DNA from: Maricaulis sp.
Lineage (GTDB): Bacteria > Pseudomonadota > Alphaproteobacteria > Caulobacterales > Maricaulaceae
Assembly: GCA_029251785.1 (NCBI GenBank)
Contig: JAQXCQ010000112.1
Coordinates: 1-40,815 of the forward strand
Direction: 5' to 3'
DNA length: 40,815 bases
The position numbers and the translations under genes are program-made. Shown piece by piece: positions 26,217 to 35,304 of the stretch. Positions within the stretch are counted from its first letter, which is position 1; each line of letters begins with the position of its first letter. The notes under the pieces are model-generated. The model was not told where the DNA came from. It did not search any database and saw only the letters and a program-made list of their open reading frames with translations.

Positions 26217-28046
26217 ATGACCGACACACCGATTCTATCTCGCCAGCCACAAACTGAACGAACGAGTGCCGAGCCCTATCTCGGAATCACTCGGTCGCTC
26301 GGCGGTAAAAAATGGCTGGCGCGCGACATCGTTGAAAGCGATGTCGCGACCATTGCCCGCCAGCAGCAAATCCCTGACGCTCTGGCCCGCACGCTTTCAG
26401 CCCGTGGCATCACACCGGATACGGCAGCACGCTTTTTGCAGCCGAGGCTCCGCGATGAATTCCCCGATCCCGCTGACTTTGCGGATATGGACAAGGCTGC
26501 TGGACTGATCTGGGATGCCATCGAGCAGGACCGCCCGATGGCGGTATTTGCCGATTACGATGTCGATGGTGCCACCTCAGCCGCCCAGCTCATCCGCTGG
26601 ATGCGCCACATCGGTAAAACGCTCGATCTCTACGTTCCCGACCGCGTCGCCGAGGGTTACGGCCCCACCGCGCAAGCCTTTCAAACATTGGGCGAGCGCG
26701 GTGCCGAACTGGTGATCACCGTTGATTGTGGTGCCACTGCGAATGAGGCGCTCCAGGCAGCTGATGAAATGGGGCTGGGCGTGATCGTCGTCGATCACCA
26801 CTTGATGGAGGGCGTACCGCCCGTCACCGCAGCCCTGGTTAATCCAAACCGCGATGATGACAAATCCGGCTGTGGTCACATGGCCGCCGCAGGCGTCACC
26901 TTCATCCTGCTCGCTGCCCTCAATCGTGAGGGACGTCGCCGCGAGGCATTTAACGACACCACCGAGCCTGACCTGCTTAAACTGATAGACCTGACCGCAT
27001 TGGGCACTGTCTGCGACGTTGTCGCACTCACCGGCATTAATCGCGCCATCACCACTCAGGGCCTCAAAGTGATGAGCCAGTGGCAGCATGCCGGCCTTAA
27101 GGCGCTGGCCGCAGTGGCTGGCGTTGAAGGCGCAGCCTCTACCTATCATGCCGGCTTCCAGCTCGGCCCGCGCATCAATGCGGGTGGGCGTATCGGCCAA
27201 CCCGATTTGGGCGCCCGCCTGCTCGCGACCGATGACGCTGATGAAGCCATGACCATTGCCCGGAAGCTTGATGGCTTCAACAGTGAACGCCGCACCATAG
27301 AAGCTGACGTGATGGACGCCGCCTTTGCCCAGATTGACGGGCAGGGCAGCAACCGCTCCATTCTGATTGCTTCTGGAGAGGGATGGCATCCCGGTGTCAT
27401 CGGTGTTGTCGCGGGGCGCGCCAAGGACAAGTTTGGCAAGCCGGTGATCATTATCGGGATCGACAACGACGCCACCCCACCCATCGGCAAGGGCTCCGGT
27501 CGCTCGGTACCGGGCGTCAATCTGGGCGGCGCGATTTCGGCGGCCCGCGAGGCTGGCCTGCTCTTGTCCGGTGGAGGTCATGCCATGGCCGGCGGCCTCA
27601 GCTGCCATCCGGAGCAGATCAATGACCTCATCACCTTCCTCGACGAGCGGCTGGCCCCCGAACTTGCCGCGGCCGGTGATGCCATGGCCCTCCGTCTGGA
27701 TGGCATGATCGCGCCCGCCGGCGCCGACCTGCAGCTTGCCGAACTCTTGCAGTCCGCTGGCCCTTTCGGTCAGGGAAATGCCGAGCCGCGCTTCGCCCTC
27801 GCCAATGTGCAGGTTAATTACGCCTCCCGCGTTGGCAGCGACCATGTCCGATTCAGCCTCGATGACGGCGCTGGTCAACGCGTTGCCGGCATCTGTTTTC
27901 GCTGCGCTGATAATGAAATCGGGCAAGCGTTGCTGCGCGCGGATCAACAAAAATACCACGCGGCCGGACGGCTCAAGATCAATGAATGGCAGGGCCGCAA
28001 ACAGGTTCAGCTACAGCTGGAAGATCTCGCTGCGATTGATCCGTAA
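26217..28046 (+). CDS. recJ: Single-stranded-DNA exonuclease RecJ
   Basis: 5'-3' ssDNA exonuclease of 609 residues used in RecF-pathway recombination, mismatch and base excision repair. DHH-family motifs in order: FADYDVDGATSAAQLI near 101 (motif I, DxD), VITVDCGATANEAL near 160, IVVDHHLMEG near 184 (DHH), GHMAAAGVTFIL near 222 and the DHHA1 region SGGGHAMAGGLS near 450. The C-terminal OB-fold region ends in QGRKQVQLQLEDLAAIDP. Normal length. The ATG follows CTGGCGGG, with no strong ribosome binding site, suggesting coupling to glpX. Confidence 0.95.
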   Translation: MTDTPILSRQPQTERTSAEPYLGITRSLGGKKWLARDIVESDVATIARQQQIPDALARTLSARGITPDTAARFLQPRLRDEFPDPADFADMDKAAGLIWDAIEQDRPMAVFADYDVDGATSAAQLIRWMRHIGKTLDLYVPDRVAEGYGPTAQAFQTLGERGAELVITVDCGATANEALQAADEMGLGVIVVDHHLMEGVPPVTAALVNPNRDDDKSGCGHMAAAGVTFILLAALNREGRRREAFNDTTEPDLLKLIDLTALGTVCDVVALTGINRAITTQGLKVMSQWQHAGLKALAAVAGVEGAASTYHAGFQLGPRINAGGRIGQPDLGARLLATDDADEAMTIARKLDGFNSERRTIEADVMDAAFAQIDGQGSNRSILIASGEGWHPGVIGVVAGRAKDKFGKPVIIIGIDNDATPPIGKGSGRSVPGVNLGGAISAAREAGLLLSGGGHAMAGGLSCHPEQINDLITFLDERLAPELAAAGDAMALRLDGMIAPAGADLQLAELLQSAGPFGQGNAEPRFALANVQVNYASRVGSDHVRFSLDDGAGQRVAGICFRCADNEIGQALLRADQQKYHAAGRLKINEWQGRKQVQLQLEDLAAIDP

Positions 28047-28109
28047 TTTATCGCACAAGCCGCTTGCCACATCGCCCGAGGTTTTCTATATGACGGCTCT
28101 TCTTGGCAC

Positions 28110-28184
28110 GCGCCCTTCGTCTATCGGTTAGGACGCCAGGTTTTCAACCTGGAAAGAGGGGTTCGATTCCCCTAGGGCGTACCA
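28110..28184 (+). tRNA. tRNA-Glu (anticodon TTC)
   Basis: 75 bases with encoded CCA. Acceptor GCGCCCT/AGGGCGT (first pair G-T), anticodon stem CCAGG/CCTGG with loop TTTTCAA (anticodon TTC), T arm GAGGGG TTCGATT CCCCT. The sequence just upstream (CTTCTTGG, 28099-28106) is an exact reverse complement of the CCA end plus trailer (CCAAGAAG, 28182-28189). Confidence 0.95.
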
Positions 28185-28344
28185 AGAAGTTTCCATGACA
28201 ATTGAATAGAGTTAGCTCGACGGTGAATGCGGGTTTGAAGGGATGTATCAAGCTCTGGTCGACTGCTACGCGGAAATGGGTGATAAATCGGGGCTATCTC
28301 AATCTGACCACCGGCCAACACCTCACTTGCGAAGGAAACCCCCG

Positions 28345-28731
28345 ATGAAAATGTATATGAAAAGTGTGGTTGTGGACGACCAGGCGAAGGCGCTTGCCTT
28401 CTATACGGATATTCTCGGCTTCACGGTGAAGGAAGATATTCCGCTGGGTGAATATCGTTGGATCACGGTCGTATCGCCCGAAGAGAAAGATGGAATTGAG
28501 CTGGCGCTGGAGCCCAATGCTCATGCCGCCTCGCGCGTTTTTCAAGACGCTCTGATGAAGGACGGCATTCCGTTCACCGCCTTCAGTGTCGACGACATTG
28601 ATGCGGAGTATCAGCGATTGTGCGATGCCGGTGTAAGTTTCACCCAGCCCCCCACAAAGGCGGGTCCGGTCACATTGGCTGTATTTAACGATACATGCGG
28701 CAATCTTATTCAGCTCATAAAAATCGACTAA
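28345..28731 (+). CDS. VOC-family (glyoxalase/bleomycin-resistance-like) protein
   Basis: A 128-residue single-unit VOC protein. Segments: MKMYMKSVVVDDQAKALAFYTDILGF (first beta-alpha unit, by its ends), TVVSPEEKDGIELALEPN near 44, FSVDDIDAEYQRLCDAGV near 75, and the last strand LAVFNDTCGNLIQLIKID. The Glu/His metal-ligand positions of active VOC enzymes are partly present (the Glu in GIELAL) but His is not obvious at the start, so it may be a binding protein rather than an enzyme. ATG 28345 has AAGGAAA at 28332-28338; the frame opens at 28243, but those residues are not conserved. Function unknown; the best description is the family. Confidence 0.8.
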   Translation: MKMYMKSVVVDDQAKALAFYTDILGFTVKEDIPLGEYRWITVVSPEEKDGIELALEPNAHAASRVFQDALMKDGIPFTAFSVDDIDAEYQRLCDAGVSFTQPPTKAGPVTLAVFNDTCGNLIQLIKID

Positions 28732-29033
28732 AGCGCGATGGGATCAGTATATCTTGCGCCACCTCCCATCAGGCTCTCTGAATGACCGCCCTTCTAACTC
28801 GGTCAGACAATATGATGCCCAGCACTGTAGAGCGATTATAGACGGTGGAGACCTCTGCTCTTCACAATGCGTTGATCGTGGTTTTTTCCGAAATCTTTGA
28901 GCATTCGGTCGTGTTTGCAAGAAAGCCTTCTCTCACGATCGTGGAGGCCGCTCTACTTTCATCGGCGTGGCCCCGCACTCGCCTCGCGAAAATTTGAAAT
29001 TACGCCGCAGCCAAGTCGGGCCATACTCGGCGG
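28732..29033. other. Noncoding spacer before the beta-propeller gene
   Basis: About 300 bases with no supportable gene. A perfect 10-bp palindrome CACGATCGTG lies at 28935-28944. No clear promoter hexamer pair seen. Confidence 0.4.
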
Positions 29034-29894
29034 ATGTGGAAACTCCCCCCATCGCTGGTGCCGGTCGCCGGATCGCTTTGCTTGGCCTGTTCACCAGTCC
29101 AGCTCGCTCAAATCGAACCAATAATCCTGACAGAAATTTGGAGAACATCCGGATTTTCGGCACCGGAAAGCATACTGCCTGATCCAGAAACCGGATTGTT
29201 TTTCGTATCCAACGTCAATGGCGAAGCCGGAGAACGGGACGGTAATGGGTTCATCTCTCGCATCACACAGGAAGGCGAAATTGAAACGCTGGAATGGGCC
29301 GTGGGTATGGATGCACCCAAGGGCATGGCCTTGGTAGGGGATCGACTTTACGTCGCAGACATCGACCAAATTGTATGTCTGGACCGGGAAACGGGCGAAA
29401 TTATCGCTCGATATCCGGCGCCGGAAGCTGGTTTCCTCAATGACGCCATTGCCGGGCTTGATGGACGGGTTTTCGTATCGGAATCTGCAAGCGCCCGCAT
29501 CTACGTACTCGCGGAGGAAACCGTTGACGTTTGGGCCGAAGATCCGCAGCTCAGCTCTATCAACGGCCTTTGGCTGGAAGACGACCGCATGCTGACAGTG
29601 ACCATGGACGGCAATTTTGCGGCGATCGGACTAGATGGGCGCAATGTCGAACTTCTCGGCACCGGACTTGGTAATGGCGACGCAATCACGAGCGACGGGC
29701 AGGGAGGATATTTATCGAGCGAATGGCCCGGGCAGATTTACCAGCTCTCACCGGATGGATCGTTTGAAGTGCTGGTAGATTCGCGCGAGGCAGACATTTA
29801 CGTCAATGATTTCTACCGTGTCGGTGAGCTGCTTATCATACCCCATTGGCAACCCGGTGAGGTCTCGGGCTGGCGCATACAATACGGAGAATAG
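29034..29894 (+). CDS. Exported SMP-30/gluconolactonase-like beta-propeller protein
   Basis: A 286-residue protein with an N-terminal hydrophobic signal (MWKLPPSLVPVAGSLCLACS, with a possible lipobox at CLAC). The mature part is a six-bladed-propeller-like repeat: FSAPESILPDPETGLFFVSNVNGE (by its ends) near residue 42, MDAPKGMALVGDRLYVADIDQIVCLD near 90, NDAIAGLDGRVFVSES near 138, SINGLWLEDDRMLTVT near 175, and YVNDFYRVGELLIIPHW near 252. It resembles SMP-30/gluconolaconase and strictosidine-synthase-like proteins, with the E near 47 and the N/D of the later blades at plausible metal positions. Substrate unknown. The start lacks a clear ribosome binding site. Confidence 0.75.
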   Translation: MWKLPPSLVPVAGSLCLACSPVQLAQIEPIILTEIWRTSGFSAPESILPDPETGLFFVSNVNGEAGERDGNGFISRITQEGEIETLEWAVGMDAPKGMALVGDRLYVADIDQIVCLDRETGEIIARYPAPEAGFLNDAIAGLDGRVFVSESASARIYVLAEETVDVWAEDPQLSSINGLWLEDDRMLTVTMDGNFAAIGLDGRNVELLGTGLGNGDAITSDGQGGYLSSEWPGQIYQLSPDGSFEVLVDSREADIYVNDFYRVGELLIIPHWQPGEVSGWRIQYGE

Positions 29895-30021
29895 TGATCT
29901 CCCTCTTCGCGACCCTGTTCTAACCCAGTAGCACGGCATTAGTCCGCTAACCGGCATGTTCATGCGACGCGGCGGACAATTCTTGGTAAGCTCCGAGCAC
30001 TTGATTGTCTGGGAGAACATC

Positions 30022-30567
30022 ATGGCAAATACAGTCGACGAGCAACTCGCCACCATGCTGGCCAATATACCCGAAAAGACCGGTCGGGCGCTTCCCGAAT
30101 GGCTGCGCCTCATTTCCAGCGTAGATTTGGAGAAGCACGGGCAGATCGTCAAATTTCTGAAATCCGAGCATGGCGTTACACATGGGTTTGCCAATTTGAT
30201 TGCAAGCAAGGCACTCGAGAGTGGTGATGAGATTGATCTTGTATCCGCGCAATACGCAGGTCCGAAAGCCGCGCTACGCCCGCTTCATGATCAGATCGTG
30301 AAATTTGCTTTGTCCTTGGGGGACGATGTCGAAATCGCGCCCAAAAAAGCGAGCGTCAGCCTGCGTCGAAAAAAGCAATTCGCCCTGATCACGCCAGCTA
30401 CGAAAACCCGGATTGATCTGGGCTTGGCGCTTAAGGGGGAGACAGCGGAGGGCCGTCTTCAGGTCGGTAATGCCATGTGCAGCCACAAGATCCGTCTGGA
30501 ATCGGCCACCGATTTGGATGGCGAAGTGAAGGATTGGATTACCAAGGCGTATCAGCGATCCGGCTGA
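30022..30567 (+). CDS. DUF4287 / DUF5655 two-domain protein
   Basis: A 181-residue cytosolic protein. Residues 1-65 (VDEQLATMLANIPEKTGRALPEWLRLI, by its ends, then VKFLKSEHGVTHGFANLI) match DUF4287, and residues 80-180 (DQIVKFALSLGDDVEIAPKKASVSLRR, then FALITPATKTRIDLGLALKG) match DUF5655. This pairing is common in bacteria; the biochemical role is not known. ATG 30022 has GGGAGA at about 30011; the frame starts at 29956. No operon partner is evident. Confidence 0.85.
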   Translation: MANTVDEQLATMLANIPEKTGRALPEWLRLISSVDLEKHGQIVKFLKSEHGVTHGFANLIASKALESGDEIDLVSAQYAGPKAALRPLHDQIVKFALSLGDDVEIAPKKASVSLRRKKQFALITPATKTRIDLGLALKGETAEGRLQVGNAMCSHKIRLESATDLDGEVKDWITKAYQRSG

Positions 30568-30643
30568 GTGCGCTTGACCTGCACACAATTTATGAACGTA
30601 TTTGGACTACAAACAGCTTAGTTGTGGTTTCGAGAGAGATTAG

Positions 30644-31150
30644 ATGCGTTCAAAAACCGCGTTCATAATTCTCGCAAGTGTTATTATTTTTCGTGCGATT
30701 TGGGCTGTTTTATTGTTCGGTCTGATGGGGTTGTTCCTCCTTGGAATCGCCGGCTCGGCTGGGATATCCACCGACTGGCCCCAACTCGCTGCCAGAATAA
30801 CCATCCCCCAATATACGGTTTGGGGTTTGTATGCCTTCGGGTATGTGCTCGCCTCCTATCTATTCATCAAGCGGCAGGAAGCGTCCACCTGGGCGTTTGG
30901 GGGAGCCATGGTTCTAGATTTCGGGCTGTGGCTCTATATGGCAGCACATATAGATAACGGGTTTCAATGGTCCGGCATTGGCCGAAACATTGATGTGTTC
31001 CTCAACGTTCTCGATATGGTTATCTGGATTAGCCTCGTCGCGCTGGCGACGAATGATTTCTTCAGACGCTCCGGCAAACCCGCAGCAGCCAGCACGTTTT
31101 CGAAGCAGGAAACAGACTCCGCTGACCGTACTTTTTTTCCGGTGCGATAA
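30644..31150 (+). CDS. Four-helix membrane protein of unknown function
   Basis: A 168-residue protein with four hydrophobic segments (about residues 7-35, 56-76, 84-105 and 119-140), and a polar C-terminal tail of about 30 residues rich in Ser/Lys/Asp. No family motif is recognised. ATG 30644 is preceded by GAGAGA. It stands alone between the DUF4287 gene and the convergent serine hydrolase. Confidence 0.65.
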   Translation: MRSKTAFIILASVIIFRAIWAVLLFGLMGLFLLGIAGSAGISTDWPQLAARITIPQYTVWGLYAFGYVLASYLFIKRQEASTWAFGGAMVLDFGLWLYMAAHIDNGFQWSGIGRNIDVFLNVLDMVIWISLVALATNDFFRRSGKPAAASTFSKQETDSADRTFFPVR

Positions 31151-31186
31151 ACTGTCATTCGCACCTATGTCAGCTTTTAAGACCGT

Positions 31187-32665
31187 CTAATCGGCGGCAG
31201 CATCGTCAAGCCGTAAGCCCATCTCGCCATAAAACTCGATCTGCGTCACATTATTTGTGGCGTCCCTGCCAAATTCTACATTCATGCCATTCATGGCAAA
31301 AAAGACGTCATCGCCCTCCGGCCGTAAGATGACATGTGTGAGATAGGGCAGAGCGTTGAGGACCAGGGTTTCGTCGACCCGATCGATCGTGACCAGCAAG
31401 GGATCATCTCCAGCCAATTGGAATCGGCCCGTAAAACGCTCAAGTTCCGATACCGATAGATCCGCCACGTGCTTCACAATCGGCTGCGCACCGTCCTCCC
31501 AATCGTAATAGTCTGCGATTTGGATCATTATTTCGCGAATTAGGGCGCTACCATTGGCTCCATTTGTCATGATCGCTACACCATCACCATGCGCCGTATG
31601 GGCAAAAAACTGCGCGCGAAATCCGGCATTTGATCCGCCATGGCTGAAGGCGGTAATTTCCTCGTCGCCTCTGAGTTGAAAGCCAATACCCACTTGGTCG
31701 AACTGGCGTGTCAGCATGGTGCGGGCGGTATCTTGTGTCATTCAACTCTCATCTTCGCCCTGATGGGACTGCTGGATTGCTCGGGCTAGACGCATCAAAT
31801 CGCTCGGCGTTGTCCACAGGCCCGCCGCAGCCATAATCGGCGAATAATCATGTGGACCGCCAGTGATGGGATCACCCGATCCGTCATACGGCGTCGCGGC
31901 GTTTAACTGCAGATCTCCGGTTAGAGGTTGAAAATAGGCAGAATGTGTCATGCCAAGGGGTTCAAATATCAGGGTTTGAGCAGCGGCGCCCAGCGCGATG
32001 CCGCTTTGATCCTCAAACGCCAGCTGCGCGATAGTCGTGCCACCACCTGAATAGCGACTTTGACTGCCAGGCATTATGTCGACAATGACCGGGTTCGACG
32101 CGGACGGGTCGGCCCCCTCCAACAATTCGATAATCGTTGGAACGTCTTCTCCGGCGGCATAGCCGCGAAAGCCATGGACGGTCGTCCCTGCGTTATGGCT
32201 GAGTAATCGGCGAAGTGTAACGGGTTCACTGTCCTGCCATTGATGGCGAGGCAATTGCCAGCGCGACATCAAAGAATTGATATCGGCATCCAGGTCCAGA
32301 TCCTCGCTCTGGCGGTGCACCATCAATGTGGTGGCAAACAGCGGCTTGGATATACTGGCGGCTTGGAACACAGTGTCCACGTCAACGGGGGCTCCGGTGG
32401 CGGTATCGCGGACTCCCGCGGTCAGAGTCCATTCGATCTCGTTATTTCGCAAAAATGCGACGGAAATGCCGGGCACATTATGCACCGCCATTCGCTCCTC
32501 TAACGTACTGGGCTCTCGCGGTTCTCCGGCAATTTGCATGGCTGCAAACAGATTGTTTGAGATGAAATGTTTGGCCGTGAGCGGATTTTCCTCGGAGGAT
32601 TGCGATGAGAACAAATAAATCGCCGCGCCAGCGGCCAGTGCCGCAATCCAATATATATTTTTCAT
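31187..32665 (-). pseudogene. Serine hydrolase (beta-lactamase family) interrupted by an in-frame TGA
   Basis: Two collinear pieces in the same frame. The upstream piece (minus strand, 32665 to 31742, 307 residues) has a signal anchor (MKNIYWIAALAAGAAIYLF), the nucleophile motif in FQAASISKPL (SxxK) and the Tyr motif RYSGGGTT. It ends at TGA (31744-31742). The next codon is ATG (31741-31739), opening a 184-residue piece that carries the third motif HGGSNAGF, then VAIMTNGANGSALIREIM and a lipocalin-like C-terminal region. All family motifs are conserved, so the TGA is the only visible lesion. A nonsense mutation is the simplest reading; coupled restart into two subunits or readthrough are alternatives. 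The start ATG 32665 has GGGGA upstream. Confidence 0.8.
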
Positions 32666-32771
32666 ATCGTCATCCCCACGGGTCTTGAGATTTCCAAACA
32701 TCCCTAGCAGGAATATGGTCACAGGCTAAGTTGAACGCAAAGTGTTCCGTTGAAGGGTTTGAGGAGACGAC

Positions 32772-33176
32772 ATGCAAATTGAGAATGCGCTAGAGCCAAG
32801 CCAAAAACAGATTGAAGCCTTTCTGAAAACTCCCTCCAATACGCCGGTTCACATGCTCAATCTGCTAAAATTTCGAACGTTTGCCAGCTATGAGGATGGC
32901 TCCGATGCGGATATTTCCGGGCGCGAAGCCTATATGCGGTATGCGAGCAAGATGATTCCGATGGTCGAGGCGGCGGGCGGACAACTTGTCTTCAACGGAG
33001 ATGTTGACGCTTTGATGATCGGACACATCGATGAAACCTGGGATGCGGTGGCCATCGTGACTTATCCATCAGCCGCCAAGATGATCGAAATCACCATGTC
33101 TAGTGAATTTCGAGAGATATCCGTCCACCGAAAAGCGGGGTTGGACGGTCAAATGCTCCTCAATTGTTCCAGTTGA
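32772..33176 (+). CDS. DUF1330-family protein
   Basis: A 134-residue protein with the dimeric alpha-beta barrel outline of DUF1330: VHMLNLLKFR near residue 26, EAYMRYASKMIPMVEAAGGQLVFNGDV near 51 (by its ends), WDAVAIVTYPSAAKMIEI near 84. The role of the family is not established. ATG 32772 has GAGGAGA just upstream. It is divergent from the interrupted serine hydrolase across about 105 bases. Confidence 0.85.
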   Translation: MQIENALEPSQKQIEAFLKTPSNTPVHMLNLLKFRTFASYEDGSDADISGREAYMRYASKMIPMVEAAGGQLVFNGDVDALMIGHIDETWDAVAIVTYPSAAKMIEITMSSEFREISVHRKAGLDGQMLLNCSS

Positions 33177-33373
33177 TAAATCGGCATTGAGGGCCGGACC
33201 GGTGACGGGATTGCCAGGCAGGGCGCGCCTTAAAAGGGGCTCCGGCCGGAGTTGAGCGTCGGCGCACAGAATGGGATTGGCAAGCATAAGCCCTGCATGG
33301 CATGGCTTATTAAGCTTTTTGCGTCATGTTTTCGTCAGACTCTCCGCCGCACTTTTGTTGACAGGCAGGCTTG

Positions 33374-34528
33374 ATGGAACAGTTTAATCACCAGCGTGGC
33401 GCGCTCGCTCAATCGCTTCATATCCTTGTTGTGGAGGATGATGATCTGGATTTTCAGATTGTTTCCCGGTCGTTACGAAAGTCCTTAGCGAATGGTTGTA
33501 CGATTGTTCGCGCTTCAACCTATGCGGACGGCATGCAAAGGCTGGAGTCCGAGCGGTTTGATATTGGACTGATCGATAATAAAATCGGCCCAGATTCCGG
33601 CTTGGAGTTGATCCGCGAGGCGACTTCCATTTATCCAGATATGCCATTTGTGATGCTGACGGGTGAGGTCAGCGGGGGCATTGATCTTGAGGCGCTGGAT
33701 GCCGGTGCCGATGACTTTTTGGATAAGAGCGACCTGACCCCTGAATTGTTGCGGCGGACTGTCCGATATTCCGTCGCACATAGGCGGTCTCTGGTTTCGC
33801 TCCGTCAGACGAATGAAGAGTTGGAACGCTTCGCCTATGTGGCATCGCATGATCTTCAGGAGCCCTTGCGCAAGATCGCCTATTATTCCGATCGAGTTTT
33901 GGGCCAGGCCTCCGACACCCTGGATGAGAAATCCTTGGGCCATCTAGAATCGGTAAATAAGGCCGCCGGGCGCATGCGGGCTCTGATAGGTGATTTGTTG
34001 ACCTATTCACGGGTGAGCAGCCTTGATATCTCAAGCGAGGTAATCCGTGTACCTGAATTGCTGCAGGAAGTGGACGAAATCCTCTCCAAGAGCATTGAGG
34101 AGAACGGTGCCAACATCGTGTTTGAGGGCGATGAGACGATGCACGCCGACAAGTTTTTGATGCGTCAGGTCCTTCAAAACTTAATCTCGAACGCGATCCG
34201 GTACCGGAGCGCCGAGGCACCCAATATTTTTGTAAAACTGGAACGGGTGAAATCCAATTATCAGCTGAGCGTGCGCGATAATGGTATCGGCTTTGATCCG
34301 AAATTCGCGACGCGCATATTCCGAGCCTTCGAACGGTTGCACCGGAAAGAGGAAATTGCTGGCACTGGTATCGGGTTGTCGATTTGTGATCGCATCGCCC
34401 GCCGCCATGGTGGTAGTATCCGCGCGGAATCCAACCCGGGTGAGGGCGCATTATTTCTTATCGAATGGCCAGCCGCCAATATGCAAGTCGACGATAATTG
34501 CGATCTGCCATTGCAGCGCGCGTCATAA
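33374..34528 (+). CDS. Receiver-histidine kinase hybrid sensor protein
   Basis: A 384-residue soluble protein with an N-terminal receiver and a C-terminal kinase. Receiver (residues 15-130): HILVVEDDDLDFQIV, phosphoacceptor Asp in FDIGLIDNKIG and the Thr/Lys positions in VMLTGE and FLDKSD. Kinase: H-box ERFAYVASHDLQEPLRKI near 150, N-box MRQVLQNLISNAIRYR near 260, then DNGIGFDP and the G2-box GTGIGLSICDRI. The H-box is of the phytochrome/Cph1 type. No sensory domain is visible, so its input may be the phosphorylation of its own receiver. ATG 33374 is preferred over a TTG at 33371. It heads a run of signalling genes on the same strand. Confidence 0.9.
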   Translation: MEQFNHQRGALAQSLHILVVEDDDLDFQIVSRSLRKSLANGCTIVRASTYADGMQRLESERFDIGLIDNKIGPDSGLELIREATSIYPDMPFVMLTGEVSGGIDLEALDAGADDFLDKSDLTPELLRRTVRYSVAHRRSLVSLRQTNEELERFAYVASHDLQEPLRKIAYYSDRVLGQASDTLDEKSLGHLESVNKAAGRMRALIGDLLTYSRVSSLDISSEVIRVPELLQEVDEILSKSIEENGANIVFEGDETMHADKFLMRQVLQNLISNAIRYRSAEAPNIFVKLERVKSNYQLSVRDNGIGFDPKFATRIFRAFERLHRKEEIAGTGIGLSICDRIARRHGGSIRAESNPGEGALFLIEWPAANMQVDDNCDLPLQRAS

Positions 34529-34659
34529 GTCAAGCACATGATTAACTGTGTTTATCTAAAGTTTTCCACAATCAGATAGTAATCTTTACCGCGTAGGGAT
34601 CTCCACTGCCGGACATCACAAACGCGATCGTAAGTCCTTTCGAAGCAGGAGAATATCTG

Positions 34660-35160
34660 GTGACACAACATCGAGCTGGCTTTATCGCCAATGTAGGATT
34701 GAAAAGCTCCAGCCGACTTTGGGCTGAGGAGAAAATTGAGTGTCCCCGTCGACAGGAGGCGCTAAATATTCTCGTTATTGATGATGATGAAGACGATATG
34801 GAAATGATTGTCGATTCTCTAAACAATAACATGGACGTAAAGCAAGTAACCAGCGCTCTTGATGCAGCGAAAGGGGTTGCCGCTCTCAAATCGGGCGAGA
34901 TGGTACCCGATCTCATTTTCCTCGACATCAATATGCCGGCCATGGATGGGTTTGAAGTTCAAAAAATACTTAGCGAAGACCCAAAGCTGGCGGACATTCC
35001 GATCGTCTTTTTAACAACCTCCGCCCGCCGGGATGACGTATTACGGGCGCTGAGGGGAACGGCGGTCCACTATATCGTAAAACCCGACCGCTTCGCAGAC
35101 CTAAACGACAAGACCGCCGAGGTGATTAGACTGGTCATCAACCAAAAAGACGACGGTTGA
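34660..35160 (+). CDS. Single-domain response regulator, Rcp1-like (copy 1)
   Basis: A 166-residue response regulator with no output domain. After a 36-residue N-terminal extension the receiver starts (ILVIDDDEDDMEMIVDSL). Key residues: the acidic pair in IDDDED, phosphoacceptor Asp in LIFLDINMPAMDGFEV, Thr in FLTTSARRDD and Lys in YIVKPDR. Such CheY/Rcp1-type proteins act by protein contact or phosphorelay. Start GTG 34660 has AGGAG at about 34647-34651. It follows the hybrid kinase by 131 bases. A perfect AGGAGG at 34754-34759 lies inside the gene and could also initiate at a non-ATG codon right at the receiver start. Confidence 0.88.
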   Translation: MTQHRAGFIANVGLKSSSRLWAEEKIECPRRQEALNILVIDDDEDDMEMIVDSLNNNMDVKQVTSALDAAKGVAALKSGEMVPDLIFLDINMPAMDGFEVQKILSEDPKLADIPIVFLTTSARRDDVLRALRGTAVHYIVKPDRFADLNDKTAEVIRLVINQKDDG

Positions 35161-35181
35161 ATCCGGTCTTTAATCCTGTGC

Positions 35182-35209
35182 GAGAAGCGGTTTTCTAAAA
35201 ACGCGTCTC
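35182..35209. other. Imperfect hairpin between the two response regulators
   Basis: GAGAAGCGGTTTT and AAAACGCGTCTC (35182-35209) form an imperfect stem around CT-A; GAGA/TCTC, GCG/CGC and TTTT/AAAA pair. No T tract follows, so it is not a classic terminator. Possibly processing or attenuation. Confidence 0.35.
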
Positions 35210-35304
35210 AGCGCGTATGAAAACGGCTTGGTAATGTGTTCGCACTAATTTTCCTTCTCATTGATCGATCGAGATCGGTTGAGGGCGATGAGGGGACACA
35301 TGCA

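Noticed and set aside
26577-27959. A 460-codon open frame on the minus strand opposite recJ
   Set aside because: It has no recognisable family and lies wholly within recJ, whose motifs are unmistakable. It is an artefact of codon bias.
33240-33251. Perfect palindrome CTCCGGCCGGAG before the hybrid kinase gene
   Set aside because: Short and GC-rich, no T tract, no second copy seen. Not enough to call an operator or terminator.
34754-34770. AGGAGG followed by an ATT at the receiver start in the first response regulator
   Set aside because: An ATT start is possible but rare; GTG 34660 has its own AGGAG and the 36-residue extension is matched in length by the paralogue.
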